DNA from: Chryseobacterium rhizosphaerae
GTDB taxonomy: Bacteria > Bacteroidota > Bacteroidia > Flavobacteriales > Weeksellaceae
DNA: 64,000 nucleotides
Assembly: GCF_003385455.1 (NCBI RefSeq)
Contig: NZ_QNUF01000008.1
Span: 62,001 to 126,000, forward strand
Direction: 5' to 3'
The notes beneath the pieces were generated by a model. The model ran no database searches. It saw only the letters and a program-made list of their open reading frames with translations, and was not told the DNA's origin. Positions within the stretch are counted from its first letter, which is position 1. The number at the start of each line of letters is the position of its first letter. Positions 26,348 through 34,558 of this stretch are shown here, in pieces. The position numbers and the translations under genes are program-made.

Positions 26348-27054
26348 TCCCTTCTTCCACCAAGAAGTAAGGAGCCCCAATAAAGAAGCTGCGCCAGGGA
26401 ACCTAAAGCAGCCACTACATAAGTTCTTGCTGCCCATTTCAAACTATCCTGCACCCCAACGAATTCTTCCGTGGTTACAGTTCCCGTATCTTTAAGCCAT
26501 TTCATAGCTCTGTTACTCGCATCATATTCCACAGGGAGTGTTACAAAAGCAAAAAGCGTTGTCATGGCAAACATAGCCACACCAATCGCCAAAACTGTCG
26601 TATTTCCGTTTGGATTCTCAATACTTCTTGATGCTGCCATTACCGCAATACCTGCAATAAGTACAAACTGCATCAGATTAGAACTTATATTAACGATAGG
26701 AACAAGCTTTGAACGTAAATTCAACATTGAATATCCTACAGCATGCTGCACGGCATGTCCACATTCGTGAGCGGCTACTGCCGCAGCCGCAGCATTTCTC
26801 TGCATATAAACCCCTTCAGAGAGGTTTACGGTTTTATCTGCCGGATTATAGTGGTCCGTCAACTGCCCGGGAACAGATATTACCTGAACATCATTAATCC
26901 CGTTATCTCTCAACATTTTTTCCGCTACTTCTTTCCCCGAAAGACCATTTCGAAGATGTACATTGGAATAATATTCAAATTTAGATTTCAACCTTGAGGA
27001 AACCCACCAGCTCACCAACATTGAAATACCAATAATGATATAATAACCCGTCAT
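26344..27054 (-). CDS. Membrane zinc metallopeptidase (YugP family)
   Basis: The 236-residue protein has an N-terminal membrane helix (about 4-20), the catalytic HECGH motif (AAHECGHAVQHAVGYSML near 95-112) and further helices near 130-150, 155-180 and 215-230. Members of the YugP/Zn_peptidase_2 family are membrane peptidases of unclear substrate. It converges with the YigZ gene, sharing the TTAA stop. The start is at the ATG at 27054 directly upstream of the membrane helix. Confidence 0.92.
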   Translation of the reverse strand: MTGYYIIIGISMLVSWWVSSRLKSKFEYYSNVHLRNGLSGKEVAEKMLRDNGINDVQVISVPGQLTDHYNPADKTVNLSEGVYMQRNAAAAAVAAHECGHAVQHAVGYSMLNLRSKLVPIVNISSNLMQFVLIAGIAVMAASRSIENPNGNTTVLAIGVAMFAMTTLFAFVTLPVEYDASNRAMKWLKDTGTVTTEEFVGVQDSLKWAARTYVVAALGSLAQLLYWGSLLLGGRRD

Positions 27055-27159
27055 TTTATATAGATTTTGTGTTTAATTTTTATTCATAATGATATAAAAA
27101 CTGTGCCAAAGTATACGATATTATTATTTATATTTGTCCTTAAATTACCATCAAAAATT

Positions 27160-28293
27160 ATGTCTAAGGTTTCAATTATTGAAGTAAAAACAGCCGGTCA
27201 ACTCAAGCAATTCGTAAGATTTCCTATGGATCTGTACAAAAATAATCCGTACTATGTTCCATCCTTTATTAAAGACGAAATGAAAATCTGGGATGCAAAA
27301 GAAAATCCGGCCTTACAATATTCAGAATCCAAACAATTTCTCGCAGTAAAGGATAGCAAAGTGGTTGGAAGAATTGCTGTAATGATTAATCATAAAGAAG
27401 AAAAAGAATTAGGCATTAAAAAAGTACGTTTTGGATGGATCGATTTCATTGACGACACTGAAGTTTCAAAAGCTTTAATTCAGACAGCTACCGATTACGC
27501 CAGAGAACATAAAATTGATATGATCGAAGGACCAATGGGCTTCACCAATCTTGACAAAGCAGGAATGCTGACCATGGGATTTGATAAACTGGCAACAATG
27601 ATTGGAATTTATAATCATGCCTACTATCCGAAACACCTTGAAAACCTTGGATTGACTAAGGAAAAGGAATGGGTAGAGTACGAAATGAACTTCCCGAAAG
27701 TACTTCCTGAAAAAGTAGAAAAATTCAGTGGTTTAATTGCTCAGAAATACAAACTTAGTGTTCTTAATTTCAAATCAAAAGAAGAAATTCTTCCTTATGT
27801 GGAACCTATGTTTAAACTATTAGATGAAACATATAAACATCTATCCACCTATACGCCGATTTCGGATGAGCAGATTAAAACATATAAAGAAAAATACTTC
27901 CCATTTATCGATAAAAACTACGTAATCTGCGTAGTAGATGAAAATAAACAACTGGTTTCTTTTGCTATTACAATGCCTTCCTATTCAAAAGCTTTACAAA
28001 AGTCAAAAGGGAAGCTGTTTCCTTTCGGATGGTGGCATTTCTTACAGGCCGGCAAAAAAAATGACCGTGCCAACTTTTATCTTATCGGAATTCACCCTGA
28101 ATATCAGAGACGTGGTGTAACGGCAATTATATTCAAAGAAATTTTCGTACGATTTACAAGCATGGGAATTAATTTCGCAGAAACCAATCCTGAGTTGGAA
28201 GAAAATAAAAGCGTTCAGCTTCTTTGGCAGGATTACAACCCGGTCAATCATAAAAGGAGAAGAACCTATTCTCTACAGGTAAATAATGAGTAA
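27160..28293 (+). CDS. GNAT-family acetyltransferase-like protein
   Basis: The 377-residue protein has a GNAT fold in its C-terminal half, with the acetyl-CoA-binding stretch FYLIGIHPEYQRRGVTAIIFKEIF (first 20 residues: FYLIGIHPEYQRRGVTAIIF). The N-terminal half contains the VKTAGQLKQFVRFPMDLYKN block and GWIDFIDD, as in large GNAT-like proteins found in Bacteroidota next to lipid or cell-envelope genes. I chose the ATG at 27160 (MSKVSIIE), because the 31 residues of the longer frame are not like the family. Substrate is unknown. Confidence 0.85.
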   Translation: MSKVSIIEVKTAGQLKQFVRFPMDLYKNNPYYVPSFIKDEMKIWDAKENPALQYSESKQFLAVKDSKVVGRIAVMINHKEEKELGIKKVRFGWIDFIDDTEVSKALIQTATDYAREHKIDMIEGPMGFTNLDKAGMLTMGFDKLATMIGIYNHAYYPKHLENLGLTKEKEWVEYEMNFPKVLPEKVEKFSGLIAQKYKLSVLNFKSKEEILPYVEPMFKLLDETYKHLSTYTPISDEQIKTYKEKYFPFIDKNYVICVVDENKQLVSFAITMPSYSKALQKSKGKLFPFGWWHFLQAGKKNDRANFYLIGIHPEYQRRGVTAIIFKEIFVRFTSMGINFAETNPELEENKSVQLLWQDYNPVNHKRRRTYSLQVNNE

Positions 28294-28460
28294 TACGATG
28301 CAAAAAGTATACTGCATCAATCGTTTATAAGTATTGAGTCTGAAGGGTAGAATTATAATGACTCTATCCTTTCACTCACTTATCCCCAAACTCTCCCACC
28401 CTCAAACCAACCCTCCTCAAAAATCCGGAACTTCCTAACTAATTTTCTTATCTTTATCCT

Positions 28461-28637
28461 ATGAAACCGCAACTTATTATTTTTGCTATTCTCATCTCCG
28501 GCTTTATTGCTTACAACTTCTTTTTCCAGTCGCAGGATGACAGAACAAACACAATAATTAATATCGTGTTTGCCAGCGTTCTTTTTGGATATATTTCATT
28601 CATGGCATATGCTCTTCTTAAAAAAATGAAGAAATAA
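28461..28637 (+). CDS. Small two-helix membrane protein, 58 residues
   Basis: An ATG at 28461 opens a 58-residue frame with two hydrophobic stretches, about 5-20 (LIIFAILISGFIAYNFFF) and 33-52 (NIVFASVLFGYISFMAYALL), a short polar loop SQDDRT between them, and a basic tail KKMKK. Codon use and composition look like a real membrane protein. It fills part of the 460-nt gap before nuoA and has no assigned function. Confidence 0.55.
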   Translation: MKPQLIIFAILISGFIAYNFFFQSQDDRTNTIINIVFASVLFGYISFMAYALLKKMKK

Positions 28638-28728
28638 CTCCTTATTTTTATTGATTCTAAATTGTATTTTTTCTCCATTTTAATCCGACTTTTAAGCTGA
28701 TTAATTTCATGCTTTCTTGTTTATTCGC

Positions 28729-28736
28729 TAAATTTG
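28729..28736 (+). promoter_or_regulatory. Candidate -7 element of the nuo operon
   Basis: TAAATTTG, a match to TAnnTTTG, lies 24 nt before the nuoA ATG. A T-rich stretch is at the -33 position but no TTTG at exactly 19 nt. Confidence 0.5.
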
Positions 28737-28759
28737 CAAATTGAGATAATAATGCAAAA

Positions 28760-29131
28760 ATGAATTTACCTGAAAGTTATATTCCAATCCTTATCCAGGC
28801 AGGTGTAGCAGTAGCATTCGTAGCTGTTTCCTTACTTGGAGCACATTTCTTAGGTCCAAAACAGAAAAAAGGAGATTCTGTGAAAAACCAAAGCTGGGAA
28901 TGTGGAGTTCCTAGTGAGGGAAATGCGAGAACACCGTTTTCTATCAAGTACTTCCTGACTGCGGTATTGTTCGTACTATTCGATATTGAAATCGTATTCT
29001 TTTATCCTTATGCAGTAAACTTCAGAGAATTCGGCTTAGAAGGATTCTTGGCTGTACTTACATTCGTTGCGATTTTCTTCGTGGCGTTTTTCTATGTTTG
29101 GAAGCGTGGTGCACTAGATTGGGATAAATAA
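28760..29131 (+). CDS. nuoA: NADH-quinone oxidoreductase subunit A
   Basis: The 123-residue protein has the NuoA pattern of three membrane helices (about 10-30, 60-82 and 95-113) and the conserved loop SWECGVPSEGNARTPFSIKYFLTAVLFVLFDIE (first 20: SWECGVPSEGNARTPFSIKY), where the Cys near the quinone tunnel is known from other species. It is the first gene of the nuo operon, after a TAAATTTG promoter element. Confidence 0.97.
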   Translation: MNLPESYIPILIQAGVAVAFVAVSLLGAHFLGPKQKKGDSVKNQSWECGVPSEGNARTPFSIKYFLTAVLFVLFDIEIVFFYPYAVNFREFGLEGFLAVLTFVAIFFVAFFYVWKRGALDWDK

Positions 29132-29230
29132 ATTTTAACATTAAAAGGTTGAATGGTTTAATCATCAAAAAAATCAGGAATGATTTTAAATTTTTAAATG
29201 CTTTAATCTTTAAATATTTAATCAAAGAAA
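29132..29230. repeat. Repeat-type spacer between nuoA and nuoB
   Basis: A 99-nt AT-rich spacer with repeated short units (TTTAAATTTTTAAATGCTTTAATC and related; TTTAAT/ATTTAA in both directions). It contains no start-like frame. Confidence 0.5.
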
Positions 29231-29791
29231 ATGTCAGATAAAAAACCAGTAATAAGAACAGATGCACCTGCTCCCGAAGGATATGAAGGAGAAGGGTTTT
29301 TCGCAACAAAACTGAGCAGTGTAATCGGTATGGCTAGAAAGTTTTCACTTTGGCCGTTACCATTTGCAACCTCTTGTTGTGGTATCGAGTTTATGGCTAC
29401 CCTGAACCCTACTTATGATGCTTCAAGATTTGGTATGGAAAGAAACTCTTTCTCTCCAAGACAAGCAGATATGCTGATGGTTTGTGGAACTATATCAAAG
29501 AAATTAGGACCAGTCCTAAAAGAAGTATATACTCAGATGGCTGAGCCTAAATGGGTAGTGGCAGTGGGAGCTTGCGCTTCCAGCGGTGGTATTTTTGATA
29601 CGTATTCCGTGCTTCAGGGAATTGATAAAATTATTCCGGTTGACGTTTATGTTCCTGGATGTCCTCCAAGACCAGAACAGATTATTGAAGGGGTAATGCA
29701 GGTACAGGCTCTTGCAGAAAGCGAAAGCATCAGAAGAAGAGACATGCCTGAATATCAGAAATTATTAGATTCTTACAACATAAGCAACTAA
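29231..29791 (+). CDS. nuoB: NADH-quinone oxidoreductase subunit B
   Basis: The 186-residue protein carries the four ligands of the N2 [4Fe-4S] cluster: Cys49 and Cys50 in LPFATSCCGIEF, Cys115 in VGACAS and Cys144 in VYVPGCPPRPEQ. N2 is the last cluster before quinone. nuoC starts 6 nt downstream, a tight junction. Confidence 0.97.
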   Translation: MSDKKPVIRTDAPAPEGYEGEGFFATKLSSVIGMARKFSLWPLPFATSCCGIEFMATLNPTYDASRFGMERNSFSPRQADMLMVCGTISKKLGPVLKEVYTQMAEPKWVVAVGACASSGGIFDTYSVLQGIDKIIPVDVYVPGCPPRPEQIIEGVMQVQALAESESIRRRDMPEYQKLLDSYNISN

Positions 29792-29797
29792 ACGGAA

Positions 29798-30292
29798 ATG
29801 ACAAACGAATTTGTATTAGAAGCGATCACCAGAGAATTTCCGGAATCTGTTATTTCAAGTTCAGAGCCGTATGGAATGCTGACCATTGAGGTAAAGAAAG
29901 AAGATATCAAGAAGATTATCCACTATCTTAAAGATTCATCATTAGAAATTAACTTCCTTACTGATATCTGTGGAATTCATTATCCTGAATTCCCGGACAA
30001 GGAAATAGGTGTCGTATATCATTTACATAATATGATGGCCAACTTCAGATTACGTCTGAAAATCTTCATGTCCAGAGAAAATATCGAAGTGGATTCTCTT
30101 GTAGAATTATATGCCGGAGCTAACTGGATGGAAAGAGAAACTTTTGATTTCTATGGAATTAAATTTAAAGGACATCCTGATCTTAGACCTATCCTGAATA
30201 TGGAAGATCTTGGATACCACCCCATGTTGAAAGAATATCGACTTGAAGATGGTACAAGAACCGACAAGGACGATAATATGTTTGGAAGATAA
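29798..30292 (+). CDS. nuoC: NADH-quinone oxidoreductase subunit C
   Basis: The 164-residue protein matches the 30-kDa subunit, with the signature MERETFDFYGIKFKGHPDLR (residues about 110-130) and ILNMEDLGYHPMLKEYR. It is the plain NuoC form, not fused with NuoD as in E. coli. It follows nuoB by 6 nt. Confidence 0.97.
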   Translation: MTNEFVLEAITREFPESVISSSEPYGMLTIEVKKEDIKKIIHYLKDSSLEINFLTDICGIHYPEFPDKEIGVVYHLHNMMANFRLRLKIFMSRENIEVDSLVELYAGANWMERETFDFYGIKFKGHPDLRPILNMEDLGYHPMLKEYRLEDGTRTDKDDNMFGR

Positions 30293-30352
30293 AAAGCGAA
30301 TGGCCAGTGGCATCCAGCCAATAGCCTGAGCAAATAGCTAAAAGCAATCATT
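30293..30352. repeat. Repeat-type spacer between nuoC and nuoD
   Basis: 60-nt spacer rich in degenerate AGCNAATAGC/ GGCCAATAGC-type units (CCAATAGCCTGAGCAAATAGCTAAAAGC). The same family is in the nuoE-nuoF and pre-nuoG spacers. Confidence 0.6.
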
Positions 30353-31576
30353 ATGAAAGATAACTCATTATCTAATATACTAAACCAGTACGAAAGTAAG
30401 GAACAAATTGACGGACAACTGTATACCCTCAATTTAGGACCTACTCACCCTGCGACTCACGGGATTTTTCAGAATATCCTAACAATGGATGGAGAAAGAA
30501 TTCTTCATGCTGAGCAAACGGTAGGTTATATCCACAGAGCATTTGAGAAAATTTCTGAAAGAAGAAACTATTCTCAGATTACGACCCTTACTGACCGTAT
30601 GAATTACTGTTCTGCCCCTATCAATAACTTAGGTTGGCACATGACAGTAGAGAAGCTGATTGGTGTAGAAGTTCCAAAGCGTGTAGACTATATGCGTGTT
30701 ATCCTAATGGAATTAGCCAGAATCGGTGATCACCTGATTTGTAATGGGGTAACCGGAATGGACTCCGGAGCTATTACAGGTCTTACGTATATGTTCATCG
30801 AAAGAGAACGTATTTACGATATGTACGAGCAGATCTGTGGAGCAAGGATGACTACCAACATGGGAAGAATCGGAGGATTTGAAAGAGATTTCACTCCAAA
30901 ATTCCATGAGCTATTGCAGGATTTCTTAAAAACCTTCCCGGCAAGATTTAAAGAATTCGGTACTTTATTAGAAAGAAACAGAATTTTCATGGACAGAACC
31001 ATCGGTACAGGAGCTATTTCTGCTGAGAGAGCTTTAAGCTACGGTTTCACAGGTCCAAACTTACGTGCAGCAGGTGTAGATTATGATGTAAGAGTTGCAC
31101 AACCTTATTCTTCCTACGAAGATTTCGACTTTATTATTCCTGTAGGAACTTCAGGAGATACTTACGACCGTTTCATGGTTCGTCAGCAGGAAATCTGGGA
31201 ATCCCTTAAAATTATCAAACAAGCATACGAAAATCTTCCTGAAGGGCCATTCCATGCGGATGTTCCTGATTTTTATCTTCCGGAAAAGGCAGATGTATAT
31301 CAAAAGATGGAAGCATTGATCTACCATTTCAAAATCGTAATGGGAGAAACTGATGTACCGAAAGGAGAAGTTTACCACGCTGTAGAAGGTGGAAACGGAG
31401 AATTAGGGTTCTATCTTGTGAGTGACGGAGGAAGAAGCCCTTACAGACTTCACTTTAGAAGACCATGTTTCATCTACTATCAGGCATATCCTGAAATGAT
31501 TACAGGTTCTGTAATTTCAGATGCCATTGTAACGATGTGTAGTATGAATATTATTGCGGGAGAATTAGACGCATAA
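30353..31576 (+). CDS. nuoD: NADH-quinone oxidoreductase subunit D
   Basis: The 407-residue protein has LNLGPTHPATHGIF at residues about 27-40, the quinone-pocket GPTHPATHG block, then VGYIHRAFEKISERRNY and DRMNYCSAPINN. It binds quinone with NuoB and is one of the core hydrogenase-like subunits. The C-terminus reads CSMNIIAGELDA, in the place of the usual D-x-V-M-G-E-V-D-R end. The frame is complete. It is separated from its neighbours by spacer repeats. Confidence 0.97.
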   Translation: MKDNSLSNILNQYESKEQIDGQLYTLNLGPTHPATHGIFQNILTMDGERILHAEQTVGYIHRAFEKISERRNYSQITTLTDRMNYCSAPINNLGWHMTVEKLIGVEVPKRVDYMRVILMELARIGDHLICNGVTGMDSGAITGLTYMFIERERIYDMYEQICGARMTTNMGRIGGFERDFTPKFHELLQDFLKTFPARFKEFGTLLERNRIFMDRTIGTGAISAERALSYGFTGPNLRAAGVDYDVRVAQPYSSYEDFDFIIPVGTSGDTYDRFMVRQQEIWESLKIIKQAYENLPEGPFHADVPDFYLPEKADVYQKMEALIYHFKIVMGETDVPKGEVYHAVEGGNGELGFYLVSDGGRSPYRLHFRRPCFIYYQAYPEMITGSVISDAIVTMCSMNIIAGELDA

Positions 31577-31680
31577 AATTGTAAAAAGTACAATGTAGGA
31601 TGTACAATGTACTTGAAAAAAAATAAACAGTTAATAAATACTTTGTACTTTGTACAATGTACATTTTACAACCAAATAAA
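31577..31680. repeat. Inverted-repeat spacer between nuoD and nuoE (GTACAATGTAC units)
   Basis: Tandem and inverted GTACAATGTAC-type units. The left part (GTAAAAAGTACAATGTAGGA...) reappears in reverse complement in the right part (...GTACAATGTACATTTTAC), so the spacer could fold into a long imperfect hairpin directly before the nuoE start. Confidence 0.7.
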
Positions 31681-32190
31681 ATGAGCGAAACAATAGCTTT
31701 TAAACCGGAAAGTTTAGCACAGGTACATAAAATTATCGCAAGATATCCTGAAGGAAGACAGAAATCTGCTCTTCTTCCTGTACTTCACTTAGCACAGAAA
31801 GAATTCGGAGGATGGTTAGATGTTCCTGTGATGGATTATGTTGCCGAACTATTAAGTATCCAGCCGATTGAAGTATATGAAGTGGCTACTTTCTATACCA
31901 TGTTTAATATGAAGCCGGTAGGTAAATATGTTTTGGAAGTTTGCAGAACCGGACCTTGCATGGTTTGTGGAAGCGAAAAAATCCTTGATCATATCAGAAC
32001 CAAACTGAATATTAAGGATGGAGAAACTACCGAAGATGGCATGTTTACATTAAAGCCTGCTGAATGTCTTGGAGCATGTGGATATGCACCAATGTTACAA
32101 CTGGGGAAATTCTTTCATGAAAATTTAACGATAGAAAAAGTAGATGAAATCCTTGATCTTTGCAGACAGGGACAGGTTGCTTTAGACTAA
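31681..32190 (+). CDS. nuoE: NADH-quinone oxidoreductase subunit E
   Basis: The thioredoxin-fold protein holds the N1a [2Fe-2S] ligands: Cys88 and Cys93 (VCRTGPCMV) and Cys129 and Cys133 (AECLGACGYAP). I chose the ATG at 31681 (MSETIAF); a longer frame from 31657 would begin inside the inverted-repeat spacer. It interacts with NuoF. This gives a 169-residue protein of the family's usual length. Confidence 0.95.
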   Translation: MSETIAFKPESLAQVHKIIARYPEGRQKSALLPVLHLAQKEFGGWLDVPVMDYVAELLSIQPIEVYEVATFYTMFNMKPVGKYVLEVCRTGPCMVCGSEKILDHIRTKLNIKDGETTEDGMFTLKPAECLGACGYAPMLQLGKFFHENLTIEKVDEILDLCRQGQVALD

Positions 32191-32268
32191 ATAAATTTTA
32201 ACAAATTAAAAATAGCCATAAGCTAAAAGCCATAGGCCAATAGCTGACCGCTAAAAGCATAATAAACA
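32191..32268. repeat. Repeat-type spacer between nuoE and nuoF
   Basis: 78-nt spacer with degenerate AGCCATAAGCTAAAAGCCATAGGCCAATAGCTGACC-like units, the same family as the nuoC-nuoD spacer. Confidence 0.6.
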
Positions 32269-33627
32269 ATGAGTAAAAAACTTTTACTTAAAGACGCACA
32301 TATAGAAGGTATTCGCTACTTTGAAACATACCGTAAACAGGGAGGTTACACGGCAGCTGAAAAAGCCTTGAAGATGACTCCTGACGAAATTCTTGAAGAA
32401 GTAAAAGCTTCAGGATTAAGAGGACGTGGTGGAGCTGGATTCCCAACAGGAATGAAATGGAGCTTTTTGGCAAAACCTGAAGGTGTTCCAAGACACCTTG
32501 TTGTGAATGCGGATGAATCTGAACCTGGAACATTCAAGGACAGATATTTAATGGAGTTTCTTCCTCATCTATTGATTGAGGGAATGTTGATTTCATCTTA
32601 CTGTTTGGGTTCCAATGTTTCTTATATCTACATCCGTGGAGAGTATTCATGGATTCCTGATATTTTAGAAGAAGCTATTGAAGAAGCTAAAGCAGCAGGA
32701 TTTTTAGGTAAAAATATCCTGGGAACAGGTTTCGATTGTGAAATTTATGTTCAAAGAGGTGGTGGAGCATACATCTGTGGTGAAGAAACTGCATTGCTTG
32801 AATCTCTTGAAGGAAAAAGAGGTAACCCAAGACTAAAACCACCTTTCCCGGCTGTAAAAGGACTTTGGGAAAGACCAACAGTGGTAAACAACGTTGAGTC
32901 TATTGCAGCTATCGTTCCAATCATTGATATTACAGGTGCTGAATATGCTAAAATTGGAGTGGGAAGATCTACGGGTACGAAACTGATTTCAGCTTGTGGA
33001 AATATCAATAAACCTGGTGTATACGAAATAGATATGACGATTACAGTAGAAGAATTCATCTACTCTGACGAATATTGTGGAGGTATAGCCAACGGAAAAA
33101 AATTAAAAGCATGTATCCCTGGGGGAAGCTCTGTTCCGATTGTTCCTGCTAATTTATTACTGAGAACAGTAAACGGAGAACCAAGATATATGAACTATGA
33201 ATCATTGGCAGATGGTGGCTTTGCTACCGGAACGATGATGGGTTCAGGAGGTTTCATCGTTTTGGATGAAGACCAGTGTATTGTAGATCACACCATGACT
33301 TTGGCAAGATTCTACAACCACGAAAGCTGTGGACAATGTACGCCTTGCCGTGAAGGAACGGGATGGATGTACAAGATTTTGAAGAAAATCGAGAAAGGAG
33401 AAGGAAAAATGGAAGACATCGATCTTCTTTGGGATATCCAGAGAAAAATCGAAGGAAACACAATCTGTCCATTGGGTGATGCAGCAGCTTGGCCGGTTGC
33501 AGCAGCAATCCGTCATTTCAGAGATGAATTTGAGTGGCATGTAAAAAACCCTGAATTGTCTCAGACACAAAATTATGGATTGGCACATTATGCAGATCCT
33601 ATTCCGGCTGTAGAAAAAAATGCATAG
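32269..33627 (+). CDS. nuoF: NADH-quinone oxidoreductase subunit F
   Basis: The 452-residue protein binds NADH and FMN: GRGGAGFPTGMKW near residue 50, NADESEPGTFKDR near 84, and GAYICGEETALLESLEGKRG near 165 with GNPRLKPPFPAV. The N3 [4Fe-4S] ligands are in ESCGQCTPCREGTGW and NTICPLGDAA. It receives electrons from NADH at the complex's peripheral arm. The outer-membrane-type gene starts only 5 nt downstream. Confidence 0.97.
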   Translation: MSKKLLLKDAHIEGIRYFETYRKQGGYTAAEKALKMTPDEILEEVKASGLRGRGGAGFPTGMKWSFLAKPEGVPRHLVVNADESEPGTFKDRYLMEFLPHLLIEGMLISSYCLGSNVSYIYIRGEYSWIPDILEEAIEEAKAAGFLGKNILGTGFDCEIYVQRGGGAYICGEETALLESLEGKRGNPRLKPPFPAVKGLWERPTVVNNVESIAAIVPIIDITGAEYAKIGVGRSTGTKLISACGNINKPGVYEIDMTITVEEFIYSDEYCGGIANGKKLKACIPGGSSVPIVPANLLLRTVNGEPRYMNYESLADGGFATGTMMGSGGFIVLDEDQCIVDHTMTLARFYNHESCGQCTPCREGTGWMYKILKKIEKGEGKMEDIDLLWDIQRKIEGNTICPLGDAAAWPVAAAIRHFRDEFEWHVKNPELSQTQNYGLAHYADPIPAVEKNA

Positions 33628-33632
33628 TTAAA

Positions 33633-34517
33633 ATGAAGAAGTTATTAGTTGTTGGTTTAATGATGTCGGGACTTGCTTTTGGGCAGGTTAAAAAAGATAC
33701 ATTAGAGAAAGAATATAAACTGGAAATAGCTCCTGCTGATCAAGTAGAAAAAAAACAGAAGCCTAATCCATTAAGTAAGAAAGGTCAGGTTTTCGTTTTC
33801 TATGGTTGGAACAGAGGCGCGTTCAGTAATTCTGACATCCATTTTACGGGAAACGGGTACGATTTTCAATTGAATAACGTATCAGCACAAGACAGACCTA
33901 CAAAATTTGGAATTGTTTATTTTGATCCAAGTTGGTTTACCGTAACGCAGTATAATTTCAGAATAGGATATTTTATTAAAGATAATTTAGCACTTGTTTT
34001 AGGGATTGACCACATGAAATATGTGATGGATCAAAATCAAACTGTTAACTTTAAAGGACATATTTCAGATCCTGAATATGCAGCAATGGTGCAAAACGGA
34101 CAGGTAAATCTGGCAGATGAGAAGTTCCTTACTTTTGAACATACAGACGGATTAAATTATGAAAATTTAGGTCTTGAGAAATACAAAAATCTTATTCATA
34201 AGAAAAATATAGATTTAGTATGGTCTTATGGTGCCGGGATTGGGTTTATGTTTCCTAAAAGTAATGTCAAACTTTTTGGAAATGAAAGAAGTGACCGTTT
34301 TCACGTTGCAGGTATGGGAACCGATATCAGATCCAGTCTTAACTTAGTTTTCTGGAAAAACTGGATGCTAAGAGTAGAAGGAAAAGCCGGTTATATTAAT
34401 ATGTGGGATATCAAAACTACATTAAATAATAAACCTGACAAGGCACGACAGGATTTTGTTTTCGGACAGGTCCTTGCGGGAATTGGATATACATTTAATA
34501 CGAAAAAATATAAATAA
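33633..34517 (+). CDS. Secreted beta-barrel-like protein inserted between nuoF and nuoG
   Basis: The 294-residue protein has a signal peptide (MKKLLVVGLMMSGLAFGQ, cleaved near residue 18) and a mature part with alternating polar/aromatic residues typical of outer-membrane barrels: RIGYFIKDNLALVLGIDHMKY, LVFWKNWMLRVEGKAGYIN, and an ending VLAGIGYTFNTKKYK close to the aromatic-last rule. I do not recognise a functional family. It starts 5 nt after nuoF, so translation is likely coupled to complex I genes, but it cannot be part of the cytoplasmic arm. The same position in relatives would test whether the insertion is conserved. Confidence 0.7.
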   Translation: MKKLLVVGLMMSGLAFGQVKKDTLEKEYKLEIAPADQVEKKQKPNPLSKKGQVFVFYGWNRGAFSNSDIHFTGNGYDFQLNNVSAQDRPTKFGIVYFDPSWFTVTQYNFRIGYFIKDNLALVLGIDHMKYVMDQNQTVNFKGHISDPEYAAMVQNGQVNLADEKFLTFEHTDGLNYENLGLEKYKNLIHKKNIDLVWSYGAGIGFMFPKSNVKLFGNERSDRFHVAGMGTDIRSSLNLVFWKNWMLRVEGKAGYINMWDIKTTLNNKPDKARQDFVFGQVLAGIGYTFNTKKYK

Positions 34518-34558
34518 CAAAGCCTATTGCTGAATGCATAAAGCTTAAAGCATACAAT
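34518..34558. repeat. Repeat-type spacer before nuoG
   Basis: 41-nt spacer with AAGCCTATTGCTGAATGCATAAAGCTTAAAGC units of the AGC/GCT family seen in two other nuo spacers. Confidence 0.5.

Noticed and set aside
28297..28318. Terminator after the GNAT gene (GATGCA/TGCATC)
   Set aside because: The stem is only 6 bp and has no T run on the right side.
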